47,072 nt of DNA from JAHJUB01 sp041653615 [NCBI: Candidatus Ratteibacteria bacterium] (GCA_041653615.1 JBAZEZ010000013.1:1-47072); one strand, 5' to 3'. Shown: positions 25,913 to 34,353, counted from the first letter of the stretch. Notes: generated by a model not told the origin, from the letters alone. Made by a program: numbers and translations.

Positions 25913-26980
25913 CTACGCAGTGGAAATAATTTCCTGGAATATCGCTTCTATTTTACCCGCCTGAATCTGATAGGAAGATTCCCGCGCCTTTTGGTAACCG
26001 GTCAAAGAAATATCTCTTAACAACTGCGGATTTTCAATCAGCGAAATAATGTTGGCGGCGAGAGACTCCGGATTTGCCACCGGCGAGGCCAGACCGGTCT
26101 CCCCCGGAATCAGATAATCATTAAGGCCGCCGACCTCGGTCATCACCAGGGCCGCCTGGCAGGCCATCGCTTCCAGCGGAGGATTAGGCGAAGCATCGGC
26201 CCGGCTGGGAAAAAGAAAGACGTCCAAAGAAGAATAGAACCGGGCCAGGTTCCTCTGGTCCCGGCCGTCCCAGAATTCAATCCAGGGGGGCAGCCACCTT
26301 TCCCTTTTAAATCCGGCGGTCCGGAACTTCATCAAGGGGTATTTGCGCCGCACAATTTCAAACGCGGCAATCGCGTCATCCAAACCTTTGTGCTCCGGCC
26401 TCTTCTGGTAAAAAAGCATACCGATGGTCTCCGCCTTACGGAAAACTTTTGCCGGATTGGAAAAAAGTTCCAAATTAACCCCGTTATTCAACAGGCGGGT
26501 TTTTCTTTCCGGAAACCTTTTTTCCAGGAGATTTTTTACCAGCGTGGATGTGGCCAGCAGGATTATATTTTCCGAAACTTCAGGCGGATTCAGGGCAAAC
26601 CAGATACTCGCCACCCTCAAAACTTTCCGGCCGGTTCGCGGGGAAAAAAGAGCCAAGCTATCCCTGAGACGGGGAGAACTGAACAGGGTAATGTCGGCGT
26701 CCGGCAAACAGGATTCGCGGTAGGAAGAGACCGCGATAATCCGCGCTGAAGACTGAAGCCAGCCCACCCGGTAAGGCCGGCACCGGGGTCCGGAAAGAAG
26801 GAAGAGAAACTCCCGCAGCCTGCCCTTGATATTATTCCGGCCCTTGAATCCTCCCCGATTGACCGCCTTAATGATCGTAACCTGGTGTCCCCGCTTAACC
26901 AGTTGGTCCGCAAATTCCAGAAAATTCCGGTTCGCTCCGCCCGGCAATTTACCAAGCGAGGCCAGAATATTTATTCTCAT
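25913..26980 (-). CDS. Family 4 glycosyltransferase (GT4)
   Basis: The only glycosyltransferase on the minus strand. The frame is open further upstream, but MRINILASLGKLPGGANRNF at 26980 is the natural GT4 N terminus, with KLPGGANRNFLEFA as the glycine-rich acceptor loop. The donor domain has IGMLFYQKRPEHKGLDDAIA, FYSSLDVFLFPSRADASPNP and PLEAMACQAALVMTEVGGLN. A length of 355 residues is normal. It converges on the reductase-like gene with a 16-nt gap and is divergent from wecB across 64 nt that may hold promoters for both. Confidence 0.84.
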   Translation of the reverse strand: MRINILASLGKLPGGANRNFLEFADQLVKRGHQVTIIKAVNRGGFKGRNNIKGRLREFLFLLSGPRCRPYRVGWLQSSARIIAVSSYRESCLPDADITLFSSPRLRDSLALFSPRTGRKVLRVASIWFALNPPEVSENIILLATSTLVKNLLEKRFPERKTRLLNNGVNLELFSNPAKVFRKAETIGMLFYQKRPEHKGLDDAIAAFEIVRRKYPLMKFRTAGFKRERWLPPWIEFWDGRDQRNLARFYSSLDVFLFPSRADASPNPPLEAMACQAALVMTEVGGLNDYLIPGETGLASPVANPESLAANIISLIENPQLLRDISLTGYQKARESSYQIQAGKIEAIFQEIISTA

Positions 26981-26988
26981 AATTAAGG

Positions 26989-27018
26989 TTGACCTTTCAT
27001 TATCCTTAATTGTATCAT
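26989..27018 (+). promoter_or_regulatory. Candidate promoter for wecB
   Basis: TTGACC at 26989-26994 and TATCAT at 27013-27018, with an 18-bp spacer, lie in the divergent gap. The -10 overlaps the left arm of the inverted repeat at 27015-27043, so that repeat could act as an operator. Confidence 0.4.
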
Positions 27019-27043
27019 ATTGGGATTGATGAACCCAATATGA
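27015..27043. promoter_or_regulatory. Perfect inverted repeat before wecB (possible operator)
   Basis: TCATATTGGG at 27015-27024 and CCCAATATGA at 27034-27043 are exact 10-bp arms around a 9-base spacer. The right arm ends one base before the wecB ATG at 27045, so it would either bind a regulator across the promoter or fold over the start site in RNA. Confidence 0.5.
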
Positions 27044-27044
27044 G

Positions 27045-28169
27045 ATGAAAAATATTCTTTTTATCTTTGGCACGCGGCCGGAAGCAATCAAACTGGCGCC
27101 GCTGATTAAGGAATTTACAAAACCGGGGTCTCGCTTCAAGGTTAAGGTTTGTGTTACCTCGCAGCACCGGGAGATGCTGCGCCAGACTCTGGATTTCTTT
27201 AAAATCAAACCCGACTACGACCTGGACCTGATGAAGCCGAACCAGAGTCTTTCTGAAATTACGGCGGATTCGTTAACGGGGCTTGGGAGCGTCATTGATA
27301 AATCCAGGCCGGACCTCATTTTTGTCCAGGGAGATACTTCCACGGCTTTTACGGGCGCCCTGGTCGGGTTTTATAAAAAAGTAAAGGTGGCTCACGTGGA
27401 AGCCGGGCTAAGGAGCAACTGTAAATACTCTCCGTTTCCGGAAGAAGTCAACCGCGTCTTGGTCAGCCATTTGGCGGATTACCATTTCACCCCCACCGAA
27501 ACAGCCCGGGAAAATTTGGCGCGCGAGGGAATCAAGAAAAATGTATACGTGGTGGGAAACACCGTAATTGATGCCTTGTTCTTCGGGCTCAAAGTGATTA
27601 AGGCGGAGGGAGAAAAAAATTATCACCGGTTCTTCCGCGGAGTTGATTTTTCCAAAAAAATTATTCTGGTCACGGGCCACCGTCGGGAAAATTTCGGCCG
27701 GCCGTTTGAAAATATCTGCGCCTCCCTGAAAGACCTCGCGGTAACCCGCGCCGATATCGAAATAGTCTATCCGGTGCATTTAAATCCAAACGTCAGGAAA
27801 ACCGTCCAAAAGTTATTAAGCGGCATCAGCCGGATTCACCTGCTTGACCCGGTGGACTATCCGCGCCTTATCTGGCTGATGAATAAATCTTATTTCGTAT
27901 TGACCGATTCCGGCGGAATACAGGAAGAAGCGCCGTCCCTCGGCAAACCGGTTTTGATTATGCGGGAAGTCACCGAAAGAACCGAAGGAATTCGCGCCGG
28001 CACGGCAATCCTGGTCGGTACAAACCGGCGCAAAATCACGGCGGAATCCCTGCATCTGCTGAAAGAAAAAAAAGCTTATCAGAAAATGTCCCGCGCGGTC
28101 AACCCGTACGGCGACGGAAAAACCAGCCGAAAAATAGCCGACATAACCAGAAAACTCCTGGCGGAATAA
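27045..28169 (+). CDS. wecB: UDP-N-acetylglucosamine 2-epimerase (non-hydrolysing)
   Basis: A 374-residue GT-B-fold epimerase that interconverts UDP-GlcNAc and UDP-ManNAc in the cytoplasm. Motifs in order are FIFGTRPEAIKLAPLIKE, VCVTSQHREML, VQGDTSTAF, HVEAGLRS, PFPEEVNRVLVSHLADYHF, VTGHRRENFG, YPVHLNPNV and VLTDSGGIQEEAPSLGKPVL, then REVTERTEGIRAGTA. All are intact. UDP-ManNAc would feed enterobacterial-common-antigen-like or capsular units made by the glycosyltransferase island. The start overlaps a hairpin (27015-27043), and no clear ribosome binding site is free of it. wecB and the next two genes form a group using UDP-GlcNAc metabolism. Confidence 0.93.
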   Translation: MKNILFIFGTRPEAIKLAPLIKEFTKPGSRFKVKVCVTSQHREMLRQTLDFFKIKPDYDLDLMKPNQSLSEITADSLTGLGSVIDKSRPDLIFVQGDTSTAFTGALVGFYKKVKVAHVEAGLRSNCKYSPFPEEVNRVLVSHLADYHFTPTETARENLAREGIKKNVYVVGNTVIDALFFGLKVIKAEGEKNYHRFFRGVDFSKKIILVTGHRRENFGRPFENICASLKDLAVTRADIEIVYPVHLNPNVRKTVQKLLSGISRIHLLDPVDYPRLIWLMNKSYFVLTDSGGIQEEAPSLGKPVLIMREVTERTEGIRAGTAILVGTNRRKITAESLHLLKEKKAYQKMSRAVNPYGDGKTSRKIADITRKLLAE

Positions 28170-28205
28170 AACGGGTTACGACAAAATAATCCGAAAGAGA
28201 ACGCA

Positions 28206-29450
28206 ATGAAAATTCTTGTCTTTGAAGATAAAAAAGCAAAAAATCTGTATCCGTTGACTTACCTGAGGCCGGTCTGGGAACTCCTCTGCGGAACCGGCAC
28301 CCTGCTGGATAAGGTCAAACGTCATTTCCCCGACAACGAAATCCATTTCTGGTGCCGACCCGAAATAGCGCCGCTCCTGAACCGCGAGTACGGTAAACCG
28401 GTAAATGACATTAAAAACATCCTCGGCCCGGAAAGCGTGATGTTGATTAACGGCCGCTGGCTGATGGACCCGAAAAAATTCCCGCCCATCAAGACGGAAG
28501 AACAGGGAATCTGCCGGGACACCCTTATTTACGCATACCTTGCGCCGGAAAAAATCCAGCCCCGGGATAACCTGACATCACTCCTGGAGAAAGCGTCCTT
28601 TTTACCCAAAAAAGAGATAAAGGCGCGGCTGATAAATAATCTCTGGGAACCGGTAAAATATAACGCGGAAACAATTAAGGAAGATTTTGGATTGATGGGC
28701 AAAAAAGGGATAATGGGCGCGCTGGCGCCGGAAAGCACTATTTACGGACCCAAGGATAATATTTACGTGGCGGCCGGCGCGGAAATCCACCCGATGGTCG
28801 TGCTGGATACCAAGGCCGGACCGGTCATTATCGCGGAAGGCGTCAAAATATTCCCTTTTTCCCGGATTGAGGGACCGGCTTACATCGGGCCAAACTGCCA
28901 AATTGTCGGCGGCAAAATCCGAGAGGGCTGCAGTTTCGGTCCGGAATGCCGGATAGGCGGAGAAGTGGAAGAAAGTATTATTCAGGGATATTCTAATAAA
29001 TACCACGACGGGTTCCTGGGCCACGCCTACGTAGGCGAATGGGTGAATCTGGGCGCGCTCACCACCAACAGCGACCTGAAAAATGACTATTCCTCCGTTT
29101 CGGTCAAGGTCAACGGAATCCCGCAAGATACCGGCGAAATAAAGGTTGGCTCGTTCATCGGCGACCACACCAAAACCAGCATCGGAACCATGCTGAACAC
29201 CGGCACGGTCGTCGGCATGATGTGCAACGTCCTGGGCGTCGGGGCGCTTCCACCCAAAGAACTGCCGTCCTTCACCTGGTTCCTCAAGGGAAAGTTTAAG
29301 GAAGCCGGCCTGGAAAGCCAACTACAGGTGGCACGGACGGCGATGGCGCGGCGGAAAAAAGAACTGGCGGCGGAAGAAGAAACGCTTATCGGCAAGGTAT
29401 ACGAAATGACCCGCGAACAGCGTCAAGAAACCGTTCTAAAATACTTATGA
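28206..29450 (+). CDS. GlmU-like sugar nucleotidyltransferase with left-handed beta-helix
   Basis: The 414-residue protein joins a divergent nucleotidyltransferase-like region (about 1-175, beginning MKILVFEDKKAKNLYPLTYL, the NTP_transf_4 pattern) to a hexapeptide-repeat beta-helix (about 180-360: IYVAAGAEIHPMVVLD, AYIGPNCQIVGG, SFIGDHTKTSIGTMLNTG). The canonical GxGxRxxP pyrophosphorylase loop is missing, as usual in this family. It probably has an acetyltransferase or nucleotidyltransferase role in making an activated amino sugar. It overlaps glmM by four bases, which supports a GlmM-to-GlmU type handover. Confidence 0.8.
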   Translation: MKILVFEDKKAKNLYPLTYLRPVWELLCGTGTLLDKVKRHFPDNEIHFWCRPEIAPLLNREYGKPVNDIKNILGPESVMLINGRWLMDPKKFPPIKTEEQGICRDTLIYAYLAPEKIQPRDNLTSLLEKASFLPKKEIKARLINNLWEPVKYNAETIKEDFGLMGKKGIMGALAPESTIYGPKDNIYVAAGAEIHPMVVLDTKAGPVIIAEGVKIFPFSRIEGPAYIGPNCQIVGGKIREGCSFGPECRIGGEVEESIIQGYSNKYHDGFLGHAYVGEWVNLGALTTNSDLKNDYSSVSVKVNGIPQDTGEIKVGSFIGDHTKTSIGTMLNTGTVVGMMCNVLGVGALPPKELPSFTWFLKGKFKEAGLESQLQVARTAMARRKKELAAEEETLIGKVYEMTREQRQETVLKYL

Positions 29451-30769
29451 TAAAAGGCATTTCCGGAGCCCGGGGCAAGGTCGGTATTGATTTTACCGCG
29501 GAAGCCTGCCTGCAGCTGGCAAGGTCTTTTGGAACCGTCATCGGAAAAGGAAAGGTTCTGGTCGGCCGGGACACCAGGCCATCCGGTTTGATGGCCTTTA
29601 ACGCCGTAAAAGAAGGCCTGCTGGCTACCGGCCACCCGGTGATAGATTTAGGAATAATCCCGACTCCGGCGATTGAATTCGCGGTAACGCATCTGGCGGC
29701 CTCCGGCGCGATTATCATTACCGCCAGCCATAATCCCGGAGAATGGAACGGCCTGAAGTTTCTGGATAATGCCGGGCTTTTTCTCTCCCCGGAAAAAATC
29801 GCCAGGGTTTACCAACCTTCCCTTTCCAAACAAATCTGTCCGGAAATTATTATGCCCCCTCCTGAAAAAGTTGAAATACTGCCCCAATACCTGGAACATA
29901 TCTTAAAATTAGTTGACGTCCGGCTCATCCGGCAGAGCAAAATGAAGGTTGCGGTTGATTGCGTCAACGGCGCGGCCTTTCAGGCGGCGCCAAAACTACT
30001 TTCCGAACTTGGCTGCGAGGTAATCCTTTTAAACTGCGAACCAACCGGGATTTTTCCCCACCTGCCGGAACCCAAACCGGAAAATTTAACCTCCCTCTGC
30101 CAAAAAGTAAAAGAATCCGGAGCCGACCTCGGTCTGGCCTTTGACCCGGACGGAGACCGGTTAGCGCTGGTATCCGAAGACGGGAAACCGCTTTCCGAGG
30201 AATTGACCCTGACCTTCTGCACGGATTTCATGCTTTCCCGAAGACCGGGACCGGTGGTCATCAATCTCTCCACCAGCCTGGCCGTGGAAACACTGGCGAA
30301 AAAATACGGCGTCCCGATATATCGCACGCCGGTCGGTGAATATCACGTCGCCAAAAAGATGCTGGAAATCTCGGCCGTTATCGGCGGTGAGGGAAACGGC
30401 GGGGTCATCTATCCGGACGGACACCCGGGCCGGGACGGCCTGATCGGAACCGCGCTCATACTGGAATATATCTGCCGAACCGGCAAAAAGGTTTCACGGC
30501 TGGCAAAAGAACTCCCTTCTTATTTTCTGGTCAAAGACAAAGCCGCCCTGCCGGACTATCCGAAACCGGAAATGGAAAAAAGAATCAAAACAGCGTTCCC
30601 GGAAGCGGCCCTCGACTGCCAAGACGGTTTCCGCATCGCCGGCGAAGACTGGTGGTGCCAGGTAAGGTTCTCCAATACCGAACCGATTATCCGAATCTTC
30701 AGCGAAGCCGCCTCAGAGAAAGAAGCGGGAAACCGGATTGCCCTTCTGCGAAAGGTTCTTTCCATTTGA
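29447..30769 (+). CDS. glmM: Phosphoglucosamine mutase / phosphohexomutase
   Basis: Alpha-D-phosphohexomutase family, 440 residues, four domains. TASHNPGEWNG at 92-102 carries the phosphorylated Ser94. DPDGDRLAL near 233-241 is the metal loop. GEGNGGVIYPDGHPGRDGL is the sugar-binding loop, and RFSNTEPIIRIFSEA near the C terminus is the phosphate site. The GEGNGG loop and the chromosomal link to a GlmU-like gene favour GlcN-6-P to GlcN-1-P (GlmM), although a phosphomannomutase cannot be excluded. It starts with ATGA on the upstream stop. The stop codon itself overlaps a TTGACA element for the next unit. Confidence 0.87.
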   Translation: MIKGISGARGKVGIDFTAEACLQLARSFGTVIGKGKVLVGRDTRPSGLMAFNAVKEGLLATGHPVIDLGIIPTPAIEFAVTHLAASGAIIITASHNPGEWNGLKFLDNAGLFLSPEKIARVYQPSLSKQICPEIIMPPPEKVEILPQYLEHILKLVDVRLIRQSKMKVAVDCVNGAAFQAAPKLLSELGCEVILLNCEPTGIFPHLPEPKPENLTSLCQKVKESGADLGLAFDPDGDRLALVSEDGKPLSEELTLTFCTDFMLSRRPGPVVINLSTSLAVETLAKKYGVPIYRTPVGEYHVAKKMLEISAVIGGEGNGGVIYPDGHPGRDGLIGTALILEYICRTGKKVSRLAKELPSYFLVKDKAALPDYPKPEMEKRIKTAFPEAALDCQDGFRIAGEDWWCQVRFSNTEPIIRIFSEAASEKEAGNRIALLRKVLSI

Positions 30770-30795
30770 CAGGTATGCGGAAGGTGTGGTAAAGT
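30766..30795 (+). promoter_or_regulatory. Candidate promoter for the small lipoprotein and cold-shock genes
   Basis: TTGACA at 30766-30771 overlaps the glmM stop. TAAAGT at 30790-30795 follows at 18 bp and has an extended -10 TGG before it. It would transcribe the small ORF at 30842 and probably the cold-shock gene up to the terminator at 31282. Confidence 0.5.
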
Positions 30796-30841
30796 TGTAA
30801 TAAATTAATGGTAGAGTTCCAAAGTGCGTTTGGAGGCATTA

Positions 30842-30955
30842 ATGACAAAAAGAATAATTACCGTAGTAATGTTGTTGTTGTGCCTGGCGGTATTCAGCGG
30901 CGGCTGCACTTTCACGTCTTCAATAGAGCCGCGGCCGACTACAACCGGTAAATAG
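30842..30955 (+). CDS. Small lipoprotein-like peptide (37 aa)
   Basis: This short frame encodes a 37-residue peptide that begins MTKRIITVVMLLLCLAVFSG, then GC and a short polar tail TFTSSIEPRPTTTGK. The basic start, hydrophobic core and Cys look like a lipoprotein signal; the residue three before Cys is Ser rather than Leu, so the lipobox is imperfect. A strong GGAGG lies at the right distance from the ATG at 30842. Size and layout recall entericidin-like small lipoproteins. It is placed between a promoter and the cold-shock leader. Function unknown. Confidence 0.6.
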   Translation: MTKRIITVVMLLLCLAVFSGGCTFTSSIEPRPTTTGK

Positions 30956-30959
30956 TTAA

Positions 30960-31020
30960 ATGCGGGCACAAAGGATTGGACGGGTACTCTGCCCGGCCAA
31001 TCCGGAGAAAACGCCCGCAT
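30960..31020 (+). ncRNA. Structured leader of the cold-shock gene
   Basis: Two nested stems are readable. The outer one pairs ATGCGGGC (30960-30967) with GCCCGCAT (31013-31020). Inside it, GGATTGG (30973-30979) pairs with CCAATCC (30997-31003) and CGGG (30981-30984) with CCCG (92-95 of that block, 30992-30995). It ends five bases before the AAGGAGG ribosome binding site of the cold-shock gene. Cold-shock messages often have structured, temperature-sensing leaders; that role here is inference. No known riboswitch consensus was recognised. Confidence 0.55.
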
Positions 31021-31042
31021 AATAGAAAGGAGGGGAAAAAGA

Positions 31043-31249
31043 ATGGCAAGAGTAAAAGGGAAGGTGAAGTGGTTTAATGCAGCCAAGGGTTACGGCTTCA
31101 TTGAACGTGAAGGAGACTCAGATGTCTTCGTACACTACTCTGCAATCACGGCCGATGGTTATCGCACATTGGAAGAAGGTTGCGAAGTAGAGTTTGACGT
31201 AACGGAAGGCAAAAAAGGCCCCCAAGCGGAAAACGTCACGAAAATATAA
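31043..31249 (+). CDS. csp: Cold-shock domain protein (CspA family)
   Basis: A complete 68-residue OB-fold nucleic-acid-binding protein: [18 protein letters not shown] with RNP1 (KGYGFI), then DVFVHYSAI as RNP2, and the closing [18 protein letters not shown]. It acts as an RNA chaperone and antiterminator in the cytoplasm. A strong AAGGAGGGG site precedes the ATG. The message has a nested-stem leader and a strong intrinsic terminator 33 bases after the stop, so it is a discrete unit. Confidence 0.95.
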   Translation: MARVKGKVKWFNAAKGYGFIEREGDSDVFVHYSAITADGYRTLEEGCEVEFDVTEGKKGPQAENVTKI

Positions 31250-31281
31250 AGATAGTAATATCTTTCGTATTGGAATGTGAC

Positions 31282-31316
31282 AAGAAGCCCCGGAGAAATT
31301 CCGGGGCTTCTTTTTT
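31282..31316 (+). terminator. Rho-independent terminator after the cold-shock gene
   Basis: AAGAAGCCCCGG (31282-31293) and CCGGGGCTTCTT (31301-31312) form a perfect 12-bp stem with a 7-base loop, followed directly by a T run ending at 31316. Confidence 0.93.
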
Positions 31317-31345
31317 GGCTACCCTTACGCCAACACGCTAACAGA

Positions 31346-31361
31346 GCCGAGCAAGCTCGGC
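31346..31361. repeat. Short palindrome, partial copy of the repeat at 39017-39073
   Basis: GCCGAGCAAGCTCGGC followed by AACTACA is identical to 39051-39073. It is one half of the longer element there, so this is a truncated copy. Confidence 0.7.
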
Positions 31362-31380
31362 AACTACAAAAGACACCATT

Positions 31381-31454
31381 TGTCATTCTGAGCATCGCGA
31401 AGAATCTCGTTGTTAAAGAATGAGATCCTTTCGCAACCACGGCCCAGGATGACA
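31381..31454. repeat. Palindromic repeat, GTCATTCTGAG type
   Basis: A 74-bp imperfect palindrome starts TGTCATTCTGAG and ends CCCAGGATGACA, with GAATCTC/GAGATCC arms inside. It is one of three elements of 74-78 bp in the window that all begin GTCATT and end with its complement. Together with the neighbours it fills the 264-nt gap after the cold-shock gene. Confidence 0.65.
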
Positions 31455-31461
31455 ACATAAA

Positions 31462-31480
31462 GACAGGCGGGACGCCTGTC
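31462..31480. repeat. Short palindrome GACAGGCG/CGCCTGTC
   Basis: Eight-base perfect arms around GGA, of the kind found as dispersed short repeats between genes. It lies 34 bases before the TPR gene start. Confidence 0.5.
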
Positions 31481-31513
31481 CTACTACAATACGTGCGATA
31501 AATCGCGTACGAT

Positions 31514-33316
31514 ATGTTGAAAAAAATAATCGTATTACTGCTGTTTTGTGTTTTTATCCTCCGGGCAGAATGTGCTTTTGCCTATACGGAAAAGGAGTAT
31601 CTGCAATTAGCGAAGATTGCTTATGAAAATGAGTTTTACGATGTTTCCCTCAAATACCTGACGCAGTTTGACGGTCTCTACCCTCAGAGCGAATTAAAAC
31701 CATACGGCCTCATCATTAAAGGCCTCGACCTCAGGAAACTGAATAAACTTCCGGAAGCAAAAAAAGCGTTTAGCGAATCCCTGGCCGATTATCCGAAAAG
31801 CCCTTATGTCAGCCAAGCCTATTACCTGCGTGGAGAAACAAATCTCTCCCTGAATATGTTTGCGGAAGCGGAGGATGATTTCCGGAACGCCGTAAACGCA
31901 GGCCTGGCCGAAGAAACAATGCCGGCTGCCTACCAGGGGCTTCTGACCAGCCAGGCAAATCAGGGCAAATTTTTTGAAGCCCTGACCGTTCTGGCGGAAT
32001 GGGAGGGGAAACATCCGGAGTTAAAAGATTCCGCGGAAAACAGAAAGACGTTAATCGGCGCCGCGGAACGGAGCATCGCCGCCGCCTTGAACGCAAAGGA
32101 CTTTGCCAAGGTCCACGCCATCTCCAAAATCATGCTTGACCAATTTCCTTCAGACCCCTCCCTTAACCGGATCTCTTATTATCAGGCAAACGCCCTCCTG
32201 CAAGAAGGAAATATTGAGGTTGCCCGGAGTGATTTTCTAAAATTGCGCTCCAGTCCGGACCCGGAGATACCACCCCTGGCAAACTTCCGCCTGGCCGATA
32301 TCTCCCTTTCCCTGAAGGATTACGCCGGCGCTATCCGTTACTACCGTGAAGCGGAAGAGAAGAGTACCGACGCAGAAATCAAAGCCGCGGCAAGATTCCA
32401 GCTGGGAACGCTTGCCCGAAAGAACCAGGATTACGCCGGCGCGTCGGAATATTTCCAGAAAGCGCTGGGCGACTCAGCGCAGCCATCCCTACAGGAAAAA
32501 GCGCTCTTTGAGCTGGCCGGAACATCTTTTTTGGCCGGTGATTACCAGAAGGCCGCCACCCTTTACCGGGAGTTCCGGAGCCGTTTTCCGCAGAGCGAGT
32601 CCACTGCGGTTGCGCTGCTGCAGGAAGCGTTCGCGTTTTATAACCTGAAACGATATGCTGAAGCGAAGGCCGCATTCCAAAACCTCATCAGCGCCTATCC
32701 GGAAAACAATCTGACCGGGCAAGCCCAGTATGGCCTGGGGCTCGTCTTCATCGCCTTGGGTAAAGAATCACAGGCCGTTGCCTTGTGGGAACATTATTTA
32801 TCCGAAAAACCGTTCGTATCCGAACAGGCGGCCATGGTTTTACTCCTGACCCGTTTCTTTATCAAAGAAGACCGTCCGGATGAGGCGGTTCCGTATTTGA
32901 AACGGGTTACCTCTGCCGTTAGCCCGGACAATGAAACCCGGGCGGAAGCATTTCTCCTGTTGGGTCTGGCTTACCTGAAGGGGAACAAACCCAACGAAAG
33001 CCTGGCGGCGCTTGACTCCGGGCTCGCCCTCAACCCCAGACCGGAATTAAGAGACGGCCTTATGAAAAATAAGGCCGACCTGCTCCTGGCAAAAGGTGAT
33101 TACCAGAACGCGATTCCTCTTTACCAGCAGTTACGCCAAACCCTGCCGGAAAAAAGGGGAGAGATTCTTTACGGAACAGCGGTCTGTCTCCAAAACCTGG
33201 GCCGGGCACCGGAGGCGATTCCGGTTTACATGGAAGCGCTGATGAACCTGCCGGCCGATTCACCCCTGGCTAAAGAAATTAAAGCGGCGCTGGCCCAGAT
33301 AAAGAAAAAAATGTAG
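31514..33316 (+). CDS. Exported TPR-repeat protein
   Basis: Residues 1-23 form a signal peptide (KKIIVLLLFCVFILRAECAFA). The rest of the 600 residues is a long series of tetratricopeptide units, seen as repeats of the type AKKAFSESLADYP, AIRYYREAEEKS, ASEYFQKALGDS, AAFQNLISAYPENNLTGQAQ and AIPVYMEALMNLP. Such periplasmic TPR proteins (BamD/YbgF-like) serve as scaffolds in outer-membrane or cell-envelope assembly; no specific family is claimed. The start has no clear ribosome binding site and lies just after short palindromes. The following gene, an envelope protein, lies 120 nt downstream. Confidence 0.75.
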   Translation: MLKKIIVLLLFCVFILRAECAFAYTEKEYLQLAKIAYENEFYDVSLKYLTQFDGLYPQSELKPYGLIIKGLDLRKLNKLPEAKKAFSESLADYPKSPYVSQAYYLRGETNLSLNMFAEAEDDFRNAVNAGLAEETMPAAYQGLLTSQANQGKFFEALTVLAEWEGKHPELKDSAENRKTLIGAAERSIAAALNAKDFAKVHAISKIMLDQFPSDPSLNRISYYQANALLQEGNIEVARSDFLKLRSSPDPEIPPLANFRLADISLSLKDYAGAIRYYREAEEKSTDAEIKAAARFQLGTLARKNQDYAGASEYFQKALGDSAQPSLQEKALFELAGTSFLAGDYQKAATLYREFRSRFPQSESTAVALLQEAFAFYNLKRYAEAKAAFQNLISAYPENNLTGQAQYGLGLVFIALGKESQAVALWEHYLSEKPFVSEQAAMVLLLTRFFIKEDRPDEAVPYLKRVTSAVSPDNETRAEAFLLLGLAYLKGNKPNESLAALDSGLALNPRPELRDGLMKNKADLLLAKGDYQNAIPLYQQLRQTLPEKRGEILYGTAVCLQNLGRAPEAIPVYMEALMNLPADSPLAKEIKAALAQIKKKM

Positions 33317-33347
33317 CTTGTTGTCTGGATTCCCGTGAATAGTAAAA

Positions 33348-33424
33348 TGTCATTCCCGCGGATAGTAAGCGGGAATCTACACCTTAAAAGATTGGATTCC
33401 CGATTTAAGCATTCGGGAATGACA
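33348..33424. repeat. Palindromic repeat, GTCATTCCCG type
   Basis: A 77-bp element begins TGTCATTCCCG and ends CGGGAATGACA. Inside are two hairpins with ATTCCCGC/GCGGGAAT and ATTCCCGA/TTCGGGAAT arms. It lies in the gap before the envelope protein gene, and a spurious N-terminal extension of that frame reads through it. Confidence 0.75.
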
Positions 33425-33436
33425 GCATTTAAAATT

Positions 33437-34321
33437 ATGCCTTCCATTGAAAAGATAACCTGTGTCGGCCTGTTACTGCTTTTTCTCCACCCGCTGACTC
33501 TTTCCGCCCAAAACAACGACGAACCACTCCAACTGCCGGAAAGGGTTATTCTGGGTGAAGACAAAAACTTAACAACGGTCTTTTCTTTCCGGGAAGAGAC
33601 CAGACCTGATACCGTGCTCTCCTTAAAAGCGATTTCGGCCAAACTCCCTTCCCTGTCGTTTTCCAGCCTTACCGTAAGCGCCGGAAACCAGGAAAACTTT
33701 GCCGTGGCATTTTTCCGGCAGAGCGGCAACTGGTCGCTCGGCGCAACCGCAAGCCAGGCCGGAATGGAACCGTTTCCGAAACCGGTTCAAGAACTGTCTC
33801 TTTCCATCAGCCGCAAAAAAATGGTAAGGACCGGTATTTTAGATTTCTCGTTTTCGGTTGCCCGCCTCTGGAACCTGCCGGCCAGTAAAAAATCGGGCGG
33901 CGGTTTCGTTCCCTCGACACTATCAGAAGGCAGAGAAGCGGTGGTTAACCTCGGGGCCGACTTCTTTCCGGAAAGACCTTTAAGCGCACGGGTTTCCCTC
34001 GCCGGCCATATCCTGGACGCGAAAGAAAATGCGGACCGGAAAGTCATTTGGCCCGCGTGGTCGGTTGAGGCCGGCGTGACCGCGAAATTAAACCGGAAGA
34101 CCGAATTTACCTTCTTCCTGGACTGCCCGTTCAGTTACGAGAATCCGGCGGTTGAAATCCAGGGAATGTGCCTGCCGGGCGCAGCCTTAAGTTACCAACT
34201 ACGTCCTAACAGCGTTATCACCCTGACAATCAGAAATATGACCGACCAGCGCCTTGAAATTCTGTCCGGCTATTTCGGTCCGGGTGTAACCGCGAATCTA
34301 AGCTACTCCCGCTCTTTTTAA
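33437..34321 (+). CDS. Predicted envelope protein, possibly outer-membrane beta-barrel
   Basis: The frame is open back to 33335, but that part is the palindromic repeat at 33348-33424. The ATG at 33437 begins a good signal peptide (MPSIEKITCVGLLLLFLHPL, then TLSAQ). The 295-residue chain has alternating polar and hydrophobic strands, such as TVSAGNQENFAVAFF, NWSLGATASQAGM, FSFSVARLWNL and SVEAGVTAKLNRKTEFTFF, and ends NLSYSRSF with a terminal Phe, a common barrel signature. No family was recognised. It follows an exported TPR protein and may work with it at the outer membrane. Confidence 0.55.
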   Translation: MPSIEKITCVGLLLLFLHPLTLSAQNNDEPLQLPERVILGEDKNLTTVFSFREETRPDTVLSLKAISAKLPSLSFSSLTVSAGNQENFAVAFFRQSGNWSLGATASQAGMEPFPKPVQELSLSISRKKMVRTGILDFSFSVARLWNLPASKKSGGGFVPSTLSEGREAVVNLGADFFPERPLSARVSLAGHILDAKENADRKVIWPAWSVEAGVTAKLNRKTEFTFFLDCPFSYENPAVEIQGMCLPGAALSYQLRPNSVITLTIRNMTDQRLEILSGYFGPGVTANLSYSRSF

Positions 34322-34353
34322 GGAACTACAACAGCTCCTGACCCTCGTTTTTG

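Noticed and set aside
26981-27208. N-terminal extension of the minus-strand GT4
   Set aside because: It crosses the divergent promoter region and overlaps wecB; the family N terminus begins at 26980.
30960-31020. Known riboswitch upstream of the cold-shock gene
   Set aside because: I compared the stems mentally with fluoride, guanidine and cyclic-di-GMP consensus shapes and found no match.
33335-33436. N-terminal extension of the envelope protein gene
   Set aside because: These codons are the palindromic repeat; the signal peptide begins at 33437.
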